Shown: in pieces, positions 60,401 through 64,000 of the stretch
Layout of the letters: every line of letters starts with the position of its first letter
Position numbering within the stretch: the first letter of the stretch is position 1
Assembly: GCF_031877795.1 (NCBI RefSeq)
Contig: NC_133946.1
Span: 11,941,144-12,005,143 of the forward strand
Source: Strix aluco
Lineage: Eukaryota; Chordata; Aves; Strigiformes; Strigidae
Reading direction: 5' to 3'
DNA: 64,000 nucleotides
The notes under the pieces: model-generated
The model's input: only the letters and a program-made list of their open reading frames with translations
Database searches by the model: none
Told to the model about the DNA's origin: nothing
Position numbers and translations under genes: made by a program

Positions 60401-62772
60401 CAGTACTTATTCTAGAGTGCTGGAGAATTTTTCAGTAGTCTGTTCAGTGTTAAATAAGGTCTAATGAGATTTGATCTTCCTTCTTTCAAATGGGTGGCAT
60501 GACACCTGTTTTGGTAGGAATTTTTAATGTGTAAGAGTGAAGTAGTTACTGTGTATGAAAAGGTGTGGTCAAGATCAGACTCTTCACATGGAAAGTGGTG
60601 TAGCTGTGAAAATTCTTTACTTGTGAAATTCATTCTAGTACTTTGGTTTAGTTGAAAAGCAGCTCCTGTATAACCAAGTCTTACTGCTGTAAGATGTCAT
60701 GGTGTCAGGGCAAACGTGTCAGTAGAACAGTCACATTAGGAATTTAGACTTCTCAGAAATAAGGACTGCAGCTGTGGACCTTGTTTTGTTAGTCTGCAGA
60801 AAGTCAGTGCACACACCTGCTTTGATGTTTGGGACACACGTGGTGGTGTGGAGTTGTGCCTTTCTTCACTGCCTCATTGCTGACTGAATAAAATTTCTGT
60901 GTCAACTTACCAAGCGCAAGTAAAAAGTCTGTTTTAAAGTTCTTTAGAACTGTTATGACAAAAGAATGAAAACTGATTAAAAAGAATCATAACTAAGTTA
61001 ATATAATTTGTATTGATTAAATTGCTTCTTTTATGACTTTTAAATCTTTTCCATTTTTATTTAAAATGCTGTACTATCTTAGTTACAGTTTAGTTTACAC
61101 TTTCAGTTTGCAATTTTATTCATACTGAGCTGTCTCTAAATATTCATCAGGCTTGCAAAACTCTGCTACTATTCATTAGTGGCTGATCTCTGATAAAAAC
61201 CAAACACCACCCCACCCACCACACCCCCCCAAAAGCCTCTGAAAGCTTTCTTCAAAGGGGTGGAATTAATGTCAATTATTTATGTGCTTCAATATACAGG
61301 TAGCTTGCTGAAATACCCCCATCATATTTATTTGATGTGCCTAAGCCATGTTGAAAACTGGGAACTTTGATTCTTAAACAAGCATAGCCGTCTTGGTTTA
61401 TTCTAGAGCACTCTTGTTACCAGGATAACACACGCATGTTTTTCAAGTCTTCATCTGAAAGGAAGTTGACCTCTTTCAATTTTTATTTTTTTTTGTTGAG
61501 GTCTAGCGTGAAGGCGTATGTCTCAAAAGTGAGGAAACATGGGGCATAAAAGAGGAACGAGCAATCTAAGAGTATATGACTAACTTGTCTCAGAATGCAA
61601 TAGGACAAGTCCAGAATGAAAACAATCATTTAAAAACAGTGAAGCTTCCAGGCCTTTTGCTGGTTTCTGTACATGAATTGATTAGAAGTTACTGTTTCTG
61701 AAAAATATCCATATTTTTTTCTTTTTCTTCACAATTTTTCCCTCCGTTTTTCCCCAGTGTGCAGCCAGTGCACCACCTACTCCAGAAGACCTCATGTACA
61801 GCCAATATATTTATCGTCCCAAGCTGCGTATTTATGAAGAAGATTGCCAGGCCCTTTCTCAGATGATAGAGGAGTAAGTGTTTTTTCAGTCACAGAATAT
61901 ATTAGTAATTTTATTTTTTCAGCTCTGGTTGCATGCAAAATGGCCTGAAGAAAGTTAATACATTACATATGGGAAAAATAAAAAATGATAGTTAACCTAC
62001 ATTATGCGGGTAGACAGTCTGTTAAAGATTTAGATTGGTCTGGGGCTAACTCTTGGGGAGGAGTTGTGGTTATGAAGATAATTAAAGTTTGGTTTTCCTC
62101 AAGTAATTTATCTTTTACTAATAGAGTGTTTCAGTTGCACATCAGAAGAGTTAGAGGAAAACTTTTTAAATTGTATCAAAAATGATCAAATATAGAAAGC
62201 GGCATTGTAACAGGTTACGATCTGTTGTTTGTTCCAATCTCTCAGGGTTTACTGGACTGAAATACAGTTCTCATGATTTATTTTCTGATCTGAAGGACGC
62301 TTCTGGTCTGATTCATTATGCCTTTTACAATTGGTGTGCAAAATCAAGTTTTATGATAAAATTCAAAATCAGTAGTAAGGTTTCCCAGCCTGATTGGCAC
62401 CACTTCCCATTTCTTTGGCTCTCTAGCTGTCTGTCTCCTGTCCAGACCAGCCCTCAACAAAAAGACTATAGGAAATGAACTTTGGTTATGTGCTAGAGTG
62501 TAACAAGCATGGCCCCCGTTTCATCAAGGGTCTCTCCAAGATGTAAGACCCAACTAAATGGAAATGTAAATATTTTCATGTTTTAATTAGAAAGGGGGAT
62601 GAACTGTATACACACCAATGTGCTGCTTTATGTGTTTGGTGCAGTTGCAACATTCTTTCAACTTTTTTTTCCACATTTCAGGTTAAAACCTTATGCAAAT
62701 GTCCAGGATCAACTCCTGGTGAATGTGAATAAGAGTTTGTGGGAAGTAATGAGAACCTGCTCTGATGAAGAG
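45413..62772 (+). CDS. KNL1: KNL1 (CASC5), kinetochore scaffold, 3' part beyond window
   Basis: KNL1 is the outer-kinetochore scaffold of the KMN network. It recruits BUB1/BUB3 through phosphorylated MELT repeats and PP1 through its N-terminal motifs. Coding exons: 45413-45447, 45872-45911, 46152-46211, 47760-47821, 48342-48397, 48863-48902, 50021-50058, 50383-50435, 51879-57059, 57836-57980, 58972-59039, 59166-59264, 61758-61873, 62682-62772. All phases agree, giving 2028 residues so far. Visible parts are the PP1-binding SSILK (24-28) and RVSF (58-61), NxCEIT-like PCEITGMNTLL as in human, KI motifs near 178 and 226, the MELT array (about 154-1360), a basic NLS-like SPKKVKR near 1830, TSSSLDSVKAD, QRSSQMESQLL, GEFFTLLQVHV, and PPTPEDLMYSQYIYRPKL leading into the coiled coil. 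The MIS12-binding RWD domains (last ~300 residues in human) must lie beyond 64000. The start MDKIYADPNLEK follows a 20-nt leader and matches the expected N-terminal exon. Confidence 0.95.
45448..51878 (+). other. KNL1 introns between the small 5' exons
   Basis: These are the introns separating eight coding exons of 35-62 nt. They are A/T-rich, with homopolymer runs near 47025-47038 and 48251-48270 and the microsatellite at 49468-49520. No further gene is recognised. Confidence 0.55.
49468..49520. repeat. GT / GATA microsatellite
   Basis: A short (GT)n run is followed by about eight imperfect ATAG units (GATAGATAGATAG-like), inside a KNL1 intron. Confidence 0.8.
51879..57059 (+). CDS. KNL1: KNL1 giant exon with MELT repeat array
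   Basis: A single 5181-nt exon (1727 codons, phase 0 at both ends) carries the KI1 motif KIDITSFLAGL, the KI2 motif KIDFNEFLMSL and about 17 MELT-type units. Most are M(D/E)(I/L/M)T, for example MDMTASHT, MEITESHT, MDITRSHT and MELTKCHA. Degenerate forms are MEIS and two VDIT. Many are preceded by an aromatic T-omega element such as TLIFSDEN, TVVFSK or TIVFTHN, and several are followed by a SHT element. The last ~500 codons have no MELT unit and end with a basic nuclear-localisation-like cluster. The acceptor is TTTTTTAAG and the donor CAG|GTGAGC. Confidence 0.95.
57060..61757 (+). other. KNL1 introns downstream of the giant exon
   Basis: Introns 57060-57835, 57981-58971, 59040-59165 and 59265-61757. 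A T-run of about 15 lies before the acceptor at 57835. No nested gene or recognisable transposon was found in the 2.5-kb intron. Confidence 0.55.
61874..62681 (+). other. KNL1 intron between coding exons 13 and 14
   Basis: Donor GTAAGT at 61874 and acceptor ATTTCAG ending 62681. Short open frames inside are not conserved-looking. Confidence 0.55.
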
Positions 62773-64000
62773 GTAATACTGCATAAAGAGATACTGTTGT
62801 TTCTTATAATGAAGAAGTAAGGTTAATTTGTGTATTCAAATAAAACAAGAACCAAAATGGTCACAGAATAACAGGAGGCAGGTAGGTGATACAAGGCAAA
62901 TTATTTTCTGAATGGAAAACTGCTATGAGAACTTTTGATATGTCAGCCAAATGCAAGGATATGTGCCCTTTAAAATGTATTAAAGGGAATATGTTGCTAT
63001 AAAGCAGAAAAACTTGATAATTCAAGTTGATAATTCAGGTTAGTTGAGGGCAGAAAAGAAAAGAGAAACTTCAGATGGGCCTAAGCACACAGTGGAATTT
63101 TGGAAGAAAAAAATGAATGGCTCTTACTGTTAGAGACTCTGCTTCATTGGTGCATTAACTTACATGCTTATTTAGTTCAGAAAGAGGTGATGTTGCAAGA
63201 CATATAATGAACAGAAAATGTGTCATTACACAAAAATAAAACTGCATACAGGAGTTGGAGTGCAACAATGGTGTCGGGAGCCCGAACAAAAGATGAGGCC
63301 AGAGGGTATTTAAAGGAGAATGCTAATGATAATGGGCACAAGAAAGCATGCCAAAGACATCTGCATTTAAAAACCAGAAGCATTATAAAAGTATCCCAGC
63401 CAGAATTGAGAAGGTAGATTGAAAGATTCTGTTTTCCTGGTTCTCATGCCAAGAATAAGGATCTATTCAATGAAAATAGTCAAAACTGATAAAAGACAGT
63501 CTTTTTCATAGTTCATCATTAGATTGATACAGGATATCACTGAGGCTAGGTTATTAACTAGATTCAGGTAGAATTATACTTACAAACAATGAAAGCACCT
63601 AGAACCCTTAGCTAAGAATAATAAATCTGAAAGTTTATTAAGCAAATCTCTACACACTACGATTAGAATGATACCACCTAGTGGAAACAAGCAGATGGCA
63701 AACATGGTAGGAAAAAGCTTTTTTAACATTCCTCTGCAGCTTCTGGATTGACAGCTGTCAGAGAAAACATTGAACTGCATAGTCTGTAGCTATGTTCATT
63801 AAAACAGGTTTTAAGTTGACTTGCTGTGGTTTGGGTTCTGCCTGGGCTTCCGTGAGCATTTCGGTTGGCCTCCCTAACCATAATGGGGCACGTGTTGTAA
63901 ACACACCTTCAGACCCCGGGGATGAGCGACATCCGATCTGCTTAATGAAGGTGCTCTGGGTTTTGGTAAAAGCATCTCTTTGGCTATTTGTGCGGCTCCC
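62773..64000 (+). other. Start of the next KNL1 intron, to the window edge
   Basis: Donor GTAATA at 62773. I do not find the next expected KNL1 exon in the remaining 1.2 kb. The last ~190 bases (from about 63810) are higher in G+C than the rest of the intron and contain several CpGs. I cannot assign them to a repeat family. Confidence 0.45.

Noticed and set aside
63265-63300. GTGTCGGGAGCCCGAACA, faintly like a retroviral primer-binding region
   Set aside because: No terminal repeats, no coding remnants and no convincing match to a tRNA 3' end, so no element is called.

Overview
This is vertebrate nuclear DNA, almost certainly from a bird. The genes have introns with GT/AG borders, the only abundant interspersed repeats are chicken-repeat-1 (CR1) LINEs with the typical short terminal repeat at the 3' end, and the gene order CCDC32 - RPUSD2 - KNL1 is the one known from human 15q15.1 and its avian counterpart. 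Two genes that mammals lack at this place are also present: a PCMT1-like isoaspartyl methyltransferase between CCDC32 and RPUSD2, and an intronless PrRP-receptor-like GPCR further left.

Layout. 1-12 kb: no gene recognised, with a 38-bp minisatellite at 11.4 kb. 12.15-13.24 kb (minus): complete PRLHR-family receptor, with a CR1 stub and a five-codon upstream ORF just before its ATG; a CpG-rich block at 14.2-15.0 kb and a GTGGGG minisatellite at 15.0-15.3 kb lie upstream. 15.3-24.7 kb: no gene, one 0.7-kb CR1 (minus). 24.7-27.9 kb (minus): CCDC32, three coding exons, complete. 27.9-29.0 kb: CpG-island divergent promoter with CTCF-like and YY1-like motifs. 29.2-34.7 kb (plus): PCMT1-like gene, eight coding exons, complete, with a CR1 in intron 2. 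35.5-38.2 kb (plus): RPUSD2, three exons, complete. 41.8-43.0 kb: CpG island holding an antisense tRNA-Ser(GCT) gene and the KNL1 promoter. 45.4 kb to the right edge (plus): KNL1, fourteen coding exons including one 5.2-kb exon; its C-terminal exons lie beyond the window.

The genes do not form one pathway. CCDC32 (AP2 adaptor assembly), RPUSD2 (RNA pseudouridylation) and KNL1 (kinetochore scaffold) are housekeeping or cell-cycle genes behind CpG-island promoters, and the receptor is a tissue-specific signalling gene in a sparse neighbourhood.

The most unusual item is the PCMT1-like protein. The first ATG after a strong splice acceptor gives a signal-peptide-like N-terminus, and the last exon encodes a C-terminal Arg-Asp-Glu-Phe, which resembles an ER-retrieval signal. 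Together they suggest a protein-repair methyltransferase of the secretory pathway. All exon joins were worked out by eye from splice signals, reading-frame arithmetic and remembered human proteins. No database search was run.
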